Positions 1 through 24,619 of a DNA stretch of 64,000 nucleotides are shown here, one piece after another; positions within the stretch are counted from its first letter, which is position 1, and each line of letters begins with the position of its first letter. Source of the DNA: Saururus chinensis (Eukaryota > Streptophyta > Magnoliopsida > Piperales > Saururaceae); assembly GCA_035235625.1 (NCBI GenBank), contig CP141140.1, positions 3,395,330 through 3,459,329 of the forward strand, given 5' to 3'. A program made the translations under genes and the position numbers. A model generated the notes under the pieces. It made no database searches. It was not told the DNA's origin and saw nothing but the letters and a program-made list of their open reading frames with translations.

Positions 1-549
1 AATAATAGTCCTTGGTACCAAATCTTCACATAAACCCGCTCACCCACCCCCATATTAGGGAGCCGATGGCTATAGCAAGAGCTGAAGGAATTAGAGGACG
101 GAGGGAGGCTTGAGGAGTCAGAGCAATGGGGGGTGGGGGTGAGGAGTCGGGATCCCGTACATAGCCACAAAAAGAAATCTTCCATGGGCGGATCCCAGCT
201 CTCATTCCCTGAGCAGCACCAAGGATCGTCTGTTTAATTCTACTTCAGCAAAACTGGGACATGACGATGTGAAATGCCAGGTAATAGCTTGAATTTGAGA
301 AGCACATTTTAGGAATTGAGAGAGCAACAAAACCCTCTAATGAAAAACAGGGAGGTTTGTTTATTGTCACAAAATCTGATTTCCAGTTCAGTGGGCAGGG
401 GGTCGATCGATTGTGTTCATGACTTCATGTTAAAAAATTAATTCTACTATTAATCTGGGGCAGAGGGAGTATAGTATATAGCAAGATTTTAAGTTATTAA
501 GTAAATTCATTGCTTTCTTATTTGATAAGTTAAAAAGCTTTGGTATCCA

Positions 550-611
550 TTGTTTTGTAATTTGTTGATAGTATCTTATATTGTTTTGTAATTTGTTGAT
601 AGTATCTTATA
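550..611. repeat. perfect 31-bp tandem duplication
   Basis: 550-580 and 581-611 are identical (TTGTTTTGTAATTTGTTGAT...). Confidence 0.97.
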
Positions 612-879
612 ATGTTTACATTTAGTTCAGGTTGCTAAATTTTTATTATAGAGAATATGCTTCAGATCTAATATTGCAAGAAGTTTGTGTGAATCCATCA
701 TTTATTTAAGCGTGACACCAAATGGATTCAAAATTGTATCACATGTTACCATTTTTTTTCAATAATCTAGATAAGTTGAGTTTTGTTGATATGAGCCCAA
801 CCACGAGCTACGAGTTGGAAACAAACATGAACATTAGCTGGAATACATTGAAACTGCAAGATCCTACAACATTGAAAAG

Positions 880-1310
880 TCTTCTATGTCTGTCATGATT
901 GTGAGATGGCCAGTTACTTCTATGTCTGTCATGATTGTGAGATGGCCAGATCTGACCATAGCCGCCTTCATCGTGGCGTGAATTGGCCATGCCACTTCCC
1001 TAGTCTGGTTGGTTATGAATCATGCTATTGCGACGTCAATATTTACGCGTCAAGACTCCACTTCATCCTTCACGCACCATTGATGAGTGGGGCCTATAAA
1101 AGTGAGCCCCATTGATCAATAAGTGTGAGAAGGATGACGTGTAAATGTTAACGTCGTTAAAACATTTTTCGGTTGGTTATATGACCACCGTGGTTGTGCC
1201 AATAGCAATCTGGATATGCTTCCTTTGGCCATTAAGCGAGGCCTCTATGGTTAGTTATCATAGTTGGGGTCAAGTAGGCCAAGGCTGTCAAGCCATATCA
1301 GACCGGACAA
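880..1310. mobile_element. foldback (MITE-like) element with central hairpin
   Basis: The centre (1030-1156) folds: CGACGTCAATATTTACGCGTCA and CACCATTGATGAGTGGGGC pair with GCCCCATTGATCAATAAGTG and GACGTGTAAATGTTAACGTCG. Weaker complementarity continues outward (GACCATAGCCGCC, GGCCATGCCAC on the left; GGCCATTAAGCGAGGCC, CTATGGTTAG on the right). Ends and target duplication are not defined. Confidence 0.5.
881..949. repeat. tandem duplication with 36-bp period
   Basis: 881-913 and 917-949 are identical over 33 bp (CTTCTATGTCTGTCATGATT...). Confidence 0.97.
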
Positions 1311-2193
1311 ACTAAGGTGCAACGTTTTTGAAATGAATAATGTTGTTGTAACGAGAAGTTTTATATGTCAAAAGTGGACTTCATTCACGTTCAAATGATA
1401 AAAAAGTAAAATTTTGACATACGAAACTTCACGTCGCTCAAGCAATTTTCATTTGAAATAACTAAAATTTATTATTTTAAATAATACATTTTTATATTTC
1501 TCTATAACTATGAAAACATGGCACTTTATAACCTTTTTCCGAAGAGAATTCTTCTCTCTCCTTGTGTCAATGCTTATGTACCCTATATTCTTTTAGGGGT
1601 GGGCCAGGCCCTTAATCATGGCCGCCACAGGTGCACATCCATGTGAACCTGCGGCAAGGTAGAGGTGTGGGAATAGAGAGAAGAAAAAGTTTCGTAGCTC
1701 TTTGTCCTTGCCCAATAAAATTAATGGTGACAAGAAATACATAATGTCAGCTCCACACGAGGGACGTGTTGGGCCAGTGGATGTGGAAGAGCCCTAGCAT
1801 TTCCGTCAAAAAAAAACTACACATCTACATCTTTCGAAGGCCAACCATAAATTAGTTAGAACTAGAGGCCAGAAAGTTCAAGAGAGTACATCCCAAAACA
1901 TTGTGAAGAATGAGGAACTAAAGTTACAATGCCATCTCAATCAAATATGGCACGACCGGTCACAAGACGGTAAATAGATGAAGATTACATATCAATGATT
2001 TCATTTCTTTTAAATAAAGAGACCCACAAAAGGTCAATTTTTTTATAATGTAAAGCAAAAGACATTCTTCATACATTATAATTGAGCCGAAAGACCTCTT
2101 TGCAGGTCTCATTAAGAGACCATAAACAAAGCGCAGAAAAAAAAATTGCTAAGCAAAAAAAAAAAAAAAGAGCTGTACAAACTAAACACCTAC

Positions 2194-13508
<11,315 letters not shown>

Positions 13509-14110
13509 GGCTGCGTCGGTTCTTAGATCCGAACTCTGCAACCGCGCGGAGAAGGACGGGAGGAAGCAGAGGAACCAGCGGGAGGCAAGAGAAAATCCGA
13601 AGAAGGCCTAAAGAAGGGTCAGCCGTCAGCAAAGGGAGCTGAAGACGGAAGTAGAGTTTTTTTATATAGTCGTAGTATAATACTCGGTAGTAGTCTTTGG
13701 GCTTTTCCTTTGTGTTGGTTGGATTTTGATTATGATTACGAGATGGAAGATAAAGAGGAGGAAGAAGCCAGGAAGTGGCTGGCCGAGAACCAAAAACCAA
13801 AAAGGCCGAGCCGAGGGTTCAAAGCATCTTATGGGTGAGGAAGATGGATGGGGTTGGTGATCTTTGAGTTGTCGCGGCCGTGCGCCACCGACTCGTTGCT
13901 GGAAGGCGCGCGGCGGGCATGGGTCCAACCGCCCTCCCTTCCACTCCTGAGCCTGAGGGTTCAGGTATCAGGGTCGCCCAAACCTTCCACTCCTGTGGCT
14001 GTGGGCCAGAGCCCACCCCTTGCTGGCGTGGCCTATGCTGTACACCATCATCGTCTCCCAGAACAGCTTGCTTAGTGCTAGCGAGTAGTGATGACGAGCG
14101 AAAGATGCGT

Positions 14111-14190
14111 TTTGTGACACACGCCGTAAATTTGCCAGCCACAACATGGATGATGCAACCGCTTTGTGACACACGCCGTAAATTTTCCAG
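14111..14190. repeat. near-perfect 28-bp direct repeat, 52 bp apart
   Basis: TTTGTGACACACGCCGTAAA plus TTTGCCAG at 14111 recurs at 14163 with one difference. Confidence 0.95.
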
Positions 14191-15678
14191 TCTCAAGGTG
14201 GAACCTTCCCAAATATGTGGCGGTATCTGACGCTGACGCTGACTCTCGCAACTGAGGAGGTATCAACGTTCAAACTTCATAGCCTGGATTGGTTAGCAAG
14301 ATGGATATAGCTGAAGCCTAAACGACGTCTATCAAAATTTCATGAAAGCGATAATCCGACCTTCCGCAGTGGGCAGCGATGGGGCTGCCCCCGAACTCTG
14401 TGCAGCTGTTCGTTCGTGAACGTGATTAAAAAATGATGAATGTATCTTGATATTCTTGTTTTATCTATAATTTAATTCTACTTTTTATTAGACTGGGTAT
14501 ATTTGACATTAAGGGGATTTACTTTTTGCGATAAAGTCAGATTTTTGTGTAAAAAATAGAGTAGGAAAATTATTTTCTTAAATTAATTGAGCAACGTCAT
14601 GCATATGTCAACATTTTGCGTGTAGTTACTTTATTGCACGGAAGTATCTAACTGTTGATATTTGGGGACCACTTATAAGTTTTCTTTTTAAGATATGTTT
14701 GTCATGCTTCATGTCTTGTCTAAGCTTTAATTTAAATTACATTAGATAAATAAATTTTTTAGAATAAATTTAAATGTTACATTAAACTCAAATTTAAAAT
14801 TTTAAACTAATATAACTCTCTCTCTCTTGAACCCGTGTATGCACTTTCTTGGTATTATTACGCTCTTAATTTTAAGCTTTATCAAACAAAATCCCGTAAA
14901 TGTATATAATTTTAAAAATTTTAAATAAGTCTCACCTATATGATATATGTTTTTCAAAGCTCAAATTGATATGAGAGGTAATTATTAAAAATTAATAGAA
15001 TATGTAATTTTTGAAATAGGGGTTGGGAGCCATAATCACCTTTTGAGGTGATTCAGTGATTTTGATTGATTTCGGTTCTAAACGGCTTGAAATCAACTTA
15101 TGTGCGGATTTTTTAATATCGCCCAGATTCTACACACAAACATAATTTTGATAATTTGAGCCAGAATTAAGACGGAATCTGACAAAAATTCAGTACCCAA
15201 ATAACCCCTTACTATAAATAAAATATATTTCATGTGTAAATTTGAAAAATACCCTTTAAAAGGACTAGGCAATCATTGAACATGTGGGTGTATCTTCCGT
15301 CTTCCGATGTCATAAAAGAAGAAAAAAAAAGAAAATGTGCAAGCTTGGTTATGATTCGAATCGAACATAAGCTCTACTAGACTTCCAATCTTTTTTATGG
15401 TGTGGGACAAAGTAGAAAGTGGTTGAAGAAAGAATGACCACATAAGTCAATCCCTATAGATTACATTGCATGGAGTTTGAACATAAATGTGATTGACAAA
15501 CTTTTTTATCTATTAACGATGAAGAGTTTAGACAAACAAATAGAAACAAACAATCAAAAGATGATAAAAGAGTAAATTTGATAGTGAATCACTAAAAAAC
15601 CATGACTTAGAATCCACAGGACCAATGATGAACACAAAACCAAGTCATAAAAAGTAGAAGATATATTTAGTGAAGACT

Positions 15679-16363
15679 TAGGCGTCGTTTGGGCAATGCT
15701 TTGCAACCGCTTCATGTCTACTTTTTATTGTTTTGCATATTAATCTTGCTTCATCAGTCAATTCAGACCAAAAGTTTCACTTTGTTTAAAAAATGCCTTA
15801 AACCCTATTTTTGTTCCATTTTTGTTTTTCAGCCACGTTTTGCCCAGCTCTCTTCCTGAAAAGTGTTAGATTAAAAGTGTATTAGAAAAAAAGCAAAAAT
15901 ATCACGAGTTGACATTTTGATCATTCTCCTTTCTCTTGCCATAATTCTCTTTTATATTTTTCTCTTTTTGCCTAAGCTCATTTTCCTTTCAAATAAAACC
16001 CCCTTCTCCTTTCTCCTCCCGCCCATTACTACCTCACACTTTTTTTATTTTCTCCCGCGCTAACTTTCTTCCCCCTTCTCCTTTTTAGTAAAATACTATT
16101 CCCCCTTCTCCTCCCACCATTGCCACCCTCATTTGCCATTGGTAACCACCCACCCGACTTCTTTTCCTCTAATTATTGGAGGGCAAAAGATGCATTTTTC
16201 ATAGCAATGGCTACCCAAAAGAGATTTTTAGATTTTTTTTTTAAAAATTTATTATCTATAATGTATATCCAAATATAACCTAATTTTACTATATTTTTTA
16301 GAGAGTGATTTCAAACAAAACAACCTTCTAGATGATAAAAAAATGTCATCCAAAAGACGTCTT
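15679..16363. mobile_element. possible hAT-like MITE
   Basis: Left end TAGGCGTCGTTTGGGCA is roughly inverse to the right end CATCCAAAAGACGTCTTA. About 680 bp, no coding, no sure target duplication. Confidence 0.35.
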
Positions 16364-16596
16364 AATCAACTAACACAGATAAGTGGGCTGAATCCACAAG
16401 TCTCTTTTAGAACATATAGATTACAAATATATGGCTGAATCCTCAAGCCAAAACACACTCGAATCCATGAGCTTCCGCAACACTCCATTACATATGGAAA
16501 TTCATCAAAGAGTAGTCATTAGAGACAAGGTCTCATTTCTATTTATACTAATTTTGTATTTTGCTCGTTCAGCGGGCTGTCAGATTGGGATATTGT

Positions 16597-16622
16597 GTAA
16601 ACAAGATAGATATACTCATTAT
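16597..16622. repeat. left arm of a perfect 26-bp inverted repeat flanking the copia element
   Basis: The 26 bases here are the exact reverse complement of 21805-21830 (core AAGATAGATATACTC). The arms lie about 1.1 kb before gag and 0.17 kb after RNase H. LTRs are direct repeats, so this inverted pair is not the normal terminal structure. Confidence 0.85.
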
Positions 16623-17705
16623 GATTTCCAAAATTTGATGTGCAATGGTGCTCTAAGAACTGAGAACTGAAGTTTTGTTCTCTAGTTCGCTGCGTCATTG
16701 TAATTTCTGTAAATATGCCCAGTGAAGAAGACAACTATTATGTGGACTATGTGGACTTTCACGTGAGATCTCAGACTTTTGTTTATGGGCCTCATGTGAG
16801 AGATGCAGTGAAGTTGATGGGTGATGGTAATTTAAAACTATATGATAGACATGAAATGTGTTAATGCCCAGATGAGGGTTATTGTACCCATTAAAATGGT
16901 CAACGTGCCATAGCCTTATTTTTTTTTACTATTAGTCTTATGCATATAAAATTGTTCATATGTTCAAATAATTTATTTATTATTATAAATTTTGATACAC
17001 ATGTTTATATTTTTTTTATGTGCAATTAATGATTTTATGCACTCAAACTTAAATATATAGATAAATAAATAAATGAAAGGGAATGTTATTTATGTTTGAT
17101 TTATTTATTATTAGTCTATTTTGCTTCCGCTTACGCATTAGGAAATGATTATAAATAAATTTATGTTTTGAATATTTACTTATGCACATATAAATATTCA
17201 CTTATGATGTTATGTAAAATTATTCTAATGACTTAATTTTCTAATATTAAGATACAGTTGGATAGTCACCAAAGTGGCCCAACTGGAATGTAATTAGAAA
17301 ATAAGCATATTAAGATATCCTGACATAATTTTCTTAATGTTAAAGATAAAATAATTTAGCAAATTTTAATTCTTTGATTACTAAGATATCATGGTTGACC
17401 CAAAGGTGCACCACTTTTCTATTAATCATTGAATTGTTAAAGAATAATTTGAAAATACTCTTCATTAGATTGGAACGCTAATCCAAAGGTAGTGAACTTA
17501 CTTAATGTGTGCACTTGGCTAATTATTCTTAAGGTGATAGGGAACACCATAATAGTTGAATAACATAACATTAGATTATTCCCAAAGGTAGATCAAAGTT
17601 ATGTTGTTCATTGTGTATGTATTTTTCATGTGTTTTATTATGTCATATTCATAGCACTAATGCATTAAGCATTATTATTTAATTGTAGCATAGATTCCTA
17701 TTTCT

Positions 17706-20700
17706 TTGCATTCACATGCTTCCTCTATTCCTATGCTTCATGGCCTTAATTTTTCAGACTGGAAAGAGCAAGTCCAATTCAACCTTGGTGTATTGGACCT
17801 TGATGTAGCTCTTAGAACTAAAAAACATGCTGCACTTACTGAAACTAGCAACACTGAAGATAAGGCATTATTTAATGCATGGGAAAGGTCTAACAGGTTA
17901 AGTCTTATGTTTATGCGAATGACAATTGCAAATAACATTAAGACGACATTACCTCTAACTGACAATGCTAAAGAATTTCTCAAAAAGGTTGAAGAACATT
18001 TTAAGTCAGCAGATAAGTCCCTTGCAGGGACTCTTACGGCTAAGCTAAACATGATGAAGTATGATGGTTCTCGTGGTATGCATGAGCACGTTCTAGAGAT
18101 GACGAATTTGGCAGCACAACTTAAGTCGTTGGGAATGTCAGTGGATGAGTTCTTTCTTGTCCAGTTTGTTTTGAATTCCTTGCCACCTCAGTATGGGCCA
18201 TTTCAAATTAATTATAATACCATGAAAGAAAAATGGAATGTAAATGAATTGGCCAATATGCTTGTGTAAGAGGAGTCAAGGCTTAAAGCACTGGAACAAA
18301 ACTCAATCCACATGGCTTCTCAAGAGGCTAAAGGCAAACAAAGAAAATTCAAAAGCTCTAAAGGGAAGGCTCATAAAGCGAATAATGTTGCCCATAAAGA
18401 CAACAATCAACAGAAGGAAAGGGACTTGAAGTGCTATTTTTGTAAAAAATTTGGCCACCTTCAAAAAGATTGTCAGAAAAGAAAGGAATAGATCCAAAAG
18501 AAAGGTATTGATTCAATTTATGTTTTTGAATCTAACCATATTGAAGTTCCTTCTAATACTTGGTGGGTAGATTCAGGAGCTACCACTCATGTTTCCAACA
18601 CTTTGCAGGGATTCCTTACAACCCGAACCACAAACCTAAAGGAGAACTTTTTGTTCATGGGAAATCAGGATAAAGTTCCAATTGAAGCCATTGGGACTTA
18701 TAAGCTATTCCTAGATAGTGGGCATCACTTAGATTTATTTGAAACTCTTTATGTACCTTCAGTTTCTAGAAATCTAGTTTCATTATAGAGACTTGATGTT
18801 GATAGATACACATTTAAGTTTGAGAATAAGTGTTTTAGCCTATTTAAGAATGTTTCATGTATTGGTTTTGGTATTTTATGTGATGGCTTATATAAATTTA
18901 AGCTTAATGATTATTTTTTGCTTCACTGCTTTCCCTGCATACTTATGTTGGTGCTAAATGTAGCTTTATTGATGAAAATTTCTCAAACTTGTGGCATAGA
19001 AGATTGAAACACATTTCCCAAGAAAGAATAGAAAGATTAGTAAAAAAAAAAATTCTTCATAATCTTGATTTTACTGATCTTGGTGTGTGTGTGGATTGTA
19101 TTAAAGGAAAACAAACCAAATACACAAAGAAGGGTGCCACAAGGAGTAAGAAGCCTCTTGAGATAGTCCATACAGATATTTGTGGGCCTTTTGATTTTTC
19201 ATCTTTTGGTGGAGAAAAGTATTTTATTACCTTTATAGATGATTTTTCACATTATGGTTATGTCTATTTGTTAAATAATAAATCTCAAGCAGTGAATACC
19301 GTTGAGGTATACATTACTGAGGTTGAAAGACAATTAGACAGAAAGGTGAAAATCATAAGGTCTGATAGAGGTGGTGAATACTTTGGAAGATATGATGAAG
19401 CAGGATAACACCCAGGTCCATTTGCTAAACTTCTTGAAAGCAAAGGCATATGTGCTCAATACACTATGCCTGGAACGCCTCAGCAAAATGGTGTGGCTGA
19501 AAGGCGAAATCGTACTCTTATGGATATGGTTAGAAGTGTGATAAGTAATTCTACTTTACCCTCATCTATGTGGATGCATGTACTAAAGACTGCTGTTTAT
19601 TTGTTAAACAGGGTTTCTAGTAAGGCAGTTCCAAAAACTCCTTTTGAGTTGTGGACTGGAAGGAAACCTAGTTTAAGACACCTACATATTTGGAGTTGTC
19701 CAGTAGAAGTGAGAATTTATAATCCACATGAAAAGAAATTGGATTCGAGGACAATCAGTGGTTACTTTATTGGTTACTCTGAAAAATCCAAAGGGTATAG
19801 GTTTTACTGTCCTAATCATAGTACAAGAATTGTTGAAACTGATAATGCAAGATTCTTGGAAAATGGTGAAATCAGTGGGAGTGTTACAACTCAAAATGTG
19901 GTAATTAAAGAAGTTAGGGTGCATGTCCCATTACCCATAAGTTCTAAACAAATTGTTGTTCCTATGATTGATGTATGTCCTATTAATCAAGAACGACAAT
20001 CTAATGAACCACAACTTGTTGGTCCTTCAATAGTTGAACAACATGATGAAATGGAACAACAAGATAATATTCCAACACTCCATAATGATATTGTCAGCAA
20101 TAAGCAAGTAGTAGCTGAACCACAAATAGCCTTAAGAAGATATGAAAGGATCAGAAAACCAGCTATTTCTAATGATTATATGGTTTATCTACAAGAATCT
20201 GATTATGATATTGGGACATCTAAATATCCGGTTTTATTTTCACAAGCCATAGAAAGTATTAATTCTGAAAAATAGATTGAAGTCATGAATGATGAGTTAA
20301 ACTCAATGGCCCAAAATGAAGTCTGGGAACTCGTTGAATTGCCCAAAGGATACAAGAAAGTGGGTTACAAATGGATCTTTAAGACCAAATGTGACTCAAA
20401 GGGTAATATAGAACGATATAAAGCTAGACTTGTGGCTAAATATTTTACTAAAAAAGAAGGCTTTGATTATAAATAGACATTTTCTCCAGTATCCAAAAAG
20501 GACTCACTCAGAATTATCTTAGCATTGGTTGCTCATTATGATTTAGAGCTCTATCAAATGGATGTAAAAATAGTTTTTTTGAATTGAAGTTTAGATGAAG
20601 AAGTCTATATGGACCAACCTGAAGGATTCTCCATTGAAGGTAAAGAACATTTAGCTTGCAAACTTAAGAAATTAATTTATGGACTTAAGCAAGCTTCACG

Positions 20701-21640
20701 ACAATGGTACCTTAAGTTTAATGATACTATTACTTCCTTTGGATTTAAAGAAAACATCATTGATCGATGTATTTATCTAAAGGTCAGTGGGAGTAAGTTC
20801 ATATTTTTGATTTTGTATGTTGATGATATATTAATTGCAAGCAATGACCTTGGATTATTGTATAAAACTAAGGACTTTCTCTCTCAAAATTTTGAAATGA
20901 AAGATATGGGTGAGGCAAAATACGTGATTGGAATAGAAATATTTCGGGATTGTTCATGTGGATTATTGAGTTTGTCTCAAAAAGCCTATATAGAAAAGAT
21001 TTTAGAGAGATTTGGAATGGAAAATTGCTCATCAAGTCTAGTTCCCATTCAGAAAGGGGATAAACTAAATCTTATGCAATGTCCAAAGAATGAATGGGAA
21101 TGGAAAAGAATGGAGGAAATTTCTTATTTGTCTGCAGTTGGAAGTTTAATGTATGCACAAACCTATACAAGGCCAGATATCAATTTTGCCGCTAGTATGA
21201 TAGAAAGATATCAAAAGGATCCAGAATTTGATCATTGGAAAGCTGCAAAGAAAGTCATGAGATACTTATAAGGAACAAAAGATCACATGCTCATATATAG
21301 AAGGTCTGAAAATCTTGAGGTCATTGGCTACTCAAATTCTGATTTTGCTGGATGTGTTGATGATAGAAAGTCCACATTTGGCTACTTATTCATGCTTGCT
21401 AGAGGAGCCATATCATGGAAAAGTGGAAAGAAATCTATCATAGCTTCATCCACTATGGAGGCTGAATTTGTGGCATGCTATGAAGCCACATTTCATGCTT
21501 TATGGTTGCGGAACTTTATTTCAGGGCTTGGAATTATTGACACCATTCATAGACCGCTGAAAATTTATTGTGATAACTCCGCAGCAGTTATCTTCTCAAT
21601 GACAAGTACTCTAAAGGAGCAAAGCACATGAAATTAAAGT
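17706..21640 (+). mobile_element. degenerate Ty1/copia retrotransposon (gag-PR-IN-RT-RNase H)
   Basis: Domains occur in copia order in one orientation. Gag is at 17706-18269 (SIPMLHGLNFSDWKEQVQF). The zinc knuckle CX2CX4HX4C (CYFCKKFGHLQKDC) is at 18432-18473. The protease-type motif WWVDSGATTH starts at 18561. The pre-integrase and integrase region is at about 18989-19810 (WHRRLKHIS, VHTDICGPF, TPQQNGVAERRNRTL). Reverse transcriptase is at about 20285-21270 (YKWIFKTK, YVDDILIASND near 20815). RNase H is at 21287-21640 (DFAGCVDDRKSTFGY, SSTMEAEF). In-frame stops at 18267, 19406, 20273, 20474 and 21269, plus frame breaks, make it non-functional. I could not identify a matching pair of direct LTRs, a tRNA-Met primer site or a target duplication. 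Moderate decay suggests an old insertion. Confidence 0.93.
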
Positions 21641-21804
21641 TTTTTATTGTTAAAGAAGAAGTGTAGAAACAAAAAGTGTTTATAGAGCAAATTAGTACTA
21701 ACTTTATGATTGCAAATCCATTAACAAAATGATTACCTCCAGAGACCTTTATTGAATATGCAATGTAAATAATTTTATTGGTCCCATATGATAATTAATA
21801 GATA

Positions 21805-21830
21805 ATAATGAGTATATCTATCTTGTTTAC
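21805..21830. repeat. right arm of the perfect 26-bp inverted repeat
   Basis: Exact reverse complement of 16597-16622. It falls just past the end of the copia coding region, where a 3' LTR would be expected. Outside the 26 bases the similarity fades. Confidence 0.85.
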
Positions 21831-22376
21831 GATTGGTCTTACAAAGTGAACGTTGTAACCGCTTGATGGAAGCGGTTACGTGAAGATAAAAAAGAGAGGA
21901 GACAGTCCTCTCTTTGCCTAACGAAAAAAAACCACGACGGTGATGATCCATCTCAAGTGAAAATCGTCTGAACGAAAGGGCTAAGGGAGAGAAACCTATC
22001 CTATGAAGATTCGTCGATTCGGAATGGAACCAGGTACACTAGTTCTTTTGAAAATATAGTAGATAGTAATAGAGAAATTAATTTGTACGATATCTGATTC
22101 ATTCACAAAAATTGATGCTTACATATTGCCTTGCTCAAGTAGAGAGAGTGTGTGTTTTTTGCTTTTGTTCTTGTCTGCTTCTTCCACTATATATTCAACT
22201 AAAGTAACTGTACGAGAACTTGTGAAAGACCCATTTACTCTACTCTTCTTTTTCAAATTCTGCCTGCATCACTTAATCACATAGGTCAACCGAACTTGGG
22301 AAAGTTTGAGACAAGGGTGTGTCTTTTATAGGTCAATCGAACTTTGCATGACTAAAAGCTTACTACTTTACTGTTT

Positions 22377-22534
22377 TAGGACATGCTTGGATAGTAAAAG
22401 AAAATGACTTAAAAGAGCCTTTCCACAAAAATTCAAAGGCCCTTTAAAGATTTTTCAAATGACTTTTAAAGTTGTTTTGAAATAACCCAAAGTTATTTTG
22501 CTTTAAAACAAAATAATAGTCAAGCATGCCCCTA
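22377..22534. mobile_element. small hAT-like MITE (158 bp)
   Basis: Ends TAGGACATGCTTGG and CAAGCATGCCCCTA are inverted repeats with one inserted base. The interior is AT-rich with further complementarity (GGCCCTTTAAAG, CTTTTAAAG). No clear 8-bp duplication. Confidence 0.6.
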
Positions 22535-22622
22535 ATTTATTTCAGGTTCTTCATAAAGGGCTATCTAAATGCATGAAATAAAAACCTCTTTCCAATATTT
22601 TTTTTTCAAATAAAATTAAAAT

Positions 22623-22964
22623 GGGATTATGTTTGGTTTCTCTATTTTGATGATTTATAAAGAAAATTGTGTTTTTAATTTATTTTAAATTTTTATGCAT
22701 AAAATGACATAAATGTCCTTCAACAGAGAGAAGAAAAATAGTGAAATGATGAGTGAATTATCTTTTAACATAACTTAATAAAGAAATAGCATTATTGGAA
22801 AAAAAAGATTTTGGGTCAATTCTATAATAATTGATATAAGTGGTGATTTTTAGCATGAAAAGTTGAAATGACTCATCTAAACAAAACTAAAGAGGAAATG
22901 ACCTTTCAAGGCATTAAAAACTACTTTCCCATGTGAGAAAGTGACACCCAAACATTACGTAGAC
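22623..22964. mobile_element. possible MITE related to the one at 42757
   Basis: Ends GATTATGTTTGGTTTCTC and CACCCAAACATTACG are roughly inverted. Internal strings (GACATAAATGTCCTTC, TTGAAATGACTCATCTAAA) resemble the 42757-43257 element. Confidence 0.4.
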
Positions 22965-23456
22965 AAATGAAAATAATATTCTTATTTTATTTTTTTACAT
23001 TATAACCATAATCGAGCCTTTGATTAAGAAAAATGGACATTCCTATTATTGGGTGAGACCCACCTTTCTATACCCAATCAAAGGCTAAAGTAAGATTTTA
23101 GTTTTGACTATATCGAAAATTTTGCGGTGGTCCTTGGAGTTTAAAAAGAAAACAAAAAACAGTTTCCCTTAGATAATTTTACTCATCTTGATGGATTCAT
23201 AATCCACTAAACTTTCTTGTAAAATATTATTTTCGTAAATGTAGTTGGGAGCGCAACTCCTCATTTTATTTCATAAACAGCCCCCCAAAAAGGTATTATA
23301 TTGTAAAAAAAATTCTCTTTGTCCTAAATTAATAGCTCTATTTAGTTTTTTCTTTTAAAACATGTAATGGAGCTCTTAATATGGGACTGAGTTCGTTCCT
23401 CGTCTTTAGCCTGTGAAGTTGTAGAGTATAACTAATCCAATATCGTCATATATCTT

Positions 23457-23477
23457 AATAATAATAATAATAATAAT
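23457..23477. repeat. (AAT)n microsatellite
   Basis: Seven uninterrupted units. Confidence 0.95.
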
Positions 23478-24619
23478 TACAGTAGGTGGGACATTCTGCT
23501 TGCGCAGAGTAATTATTTAGTTGGATTGTAACGTAAGCTCAAGTAGAGTGATTCTCTGCTTCCAAAACCAGGGCAATTGGTGAATGAATCCATACCACAG
23601 TGTTCAATCGGCCTAATTAATGCGATTATCCAACAGCTTAGCAAGCCAGATAGTCGTTTGACTAGACTGAGCGGTCGTGAGCCGTCTTCTCTCTTTCGTT
23701 AGTTTTTTCTATTTTTTATAAGAAAATGGGAATCAGACAGACCACATCGTAAATGGAGAGTTTATACTTGCCCGGGTTATATAATTCGCAGAACAGAGTA
23801 TCCAAACCGACATGCTCATGAATCGTAGAACAAGAGCTGGTTCCTGTCAGTGATCTCACTGTTCCTTTGAGCTTGAAGGGATAGAGATTTTGAAGAACCT
23901 ATTTTGAGCTCACTAAAGTATATTGCATTCCTGTTTAGCAAAATATAATTGCAGCCCATAGAGTGTGTCAGTACCACCGAATCTCTCATTCTAGAAATTA
24001 TTGATTATTAAGGGAGTACTTAAAGCCCAATGGCAATCATTCAATGTTTATCCTCAATAAATAGACGACACACACTGGACTTGGGGCCTACAAGTCTACA
24101 TCGAATTTAGGGAGCGGGTCTGGTTTTTTAAGCAGAAATTCAACGCTTTAACAGCTGAAACACCCAGCCGCCTGTCGGCCCTGTGTGGTGTCTCCCTATA
24201 TTTTATTTGCCAGTTAAAACCCGAACGAGAAGCTATTGAAAAGGATAGGCAGCAACCGAAGGAGAAGCTACTGAGGATGATGAATGATGAAAGCGAAAGA
24301 ATGGCCGCCGCTTAGACAAGGTCAATTTAAGTTATACCGTGCTTCATCTCGGTTCAGTTCTGCCCATTGGGAATTGAAACCAGAATTAAAATTTTAAAAT
24401 CGAACTAAAATTGAATAAAGAACCGGTTTTCTTGCAACCGAACCAAAATTAACATAGAATCGGAATCGAACCCAAAACAATTCTGAACCAAATTTTTTAC
24501 TGTCGTGTTTGCTCCTCTTCCGGTGTTCAGCTGTGTGGCAAGGCACTTGAGGAGCGCTTGCTACTCCGCCGCCCTCAACTCCTCCTTTCGGGCCTGGTAG
24601 CATCATTTCTTTTTGAAAA

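Larger units (their letters stand above)
1..2193. other. intergenic, 3' of the AAA ATPase gene
   Basis: AT-rich without a recognisable gene. It holds a 31-bp tandem duplication (550-611), a 36-bp-period duplication (881-949) and a foldback structure (about 880-1310), described separately. Confidence 0.8.
13509..16596. other. intergenic region 5' of the AAA ATPase gene
   Basis: 13509-13640 is probably the promoter or 5' UTR of the AAA gene. 13850-14060 is GC-rich with overlapping ORFs on both strands that match nothing I know. 14111-14190 carries a duplicated 28-bp block. 14400-15650 is AT-rich and featureless. 15679-16363 may be a MITE. Confidence 0.7.

Noticed and set aside
13819-14266. ORFs on both strands in the GC-rich block 5' of the AAA gene
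   Set aside because: They overlap one another, match no family and lie in a likely promoter region.
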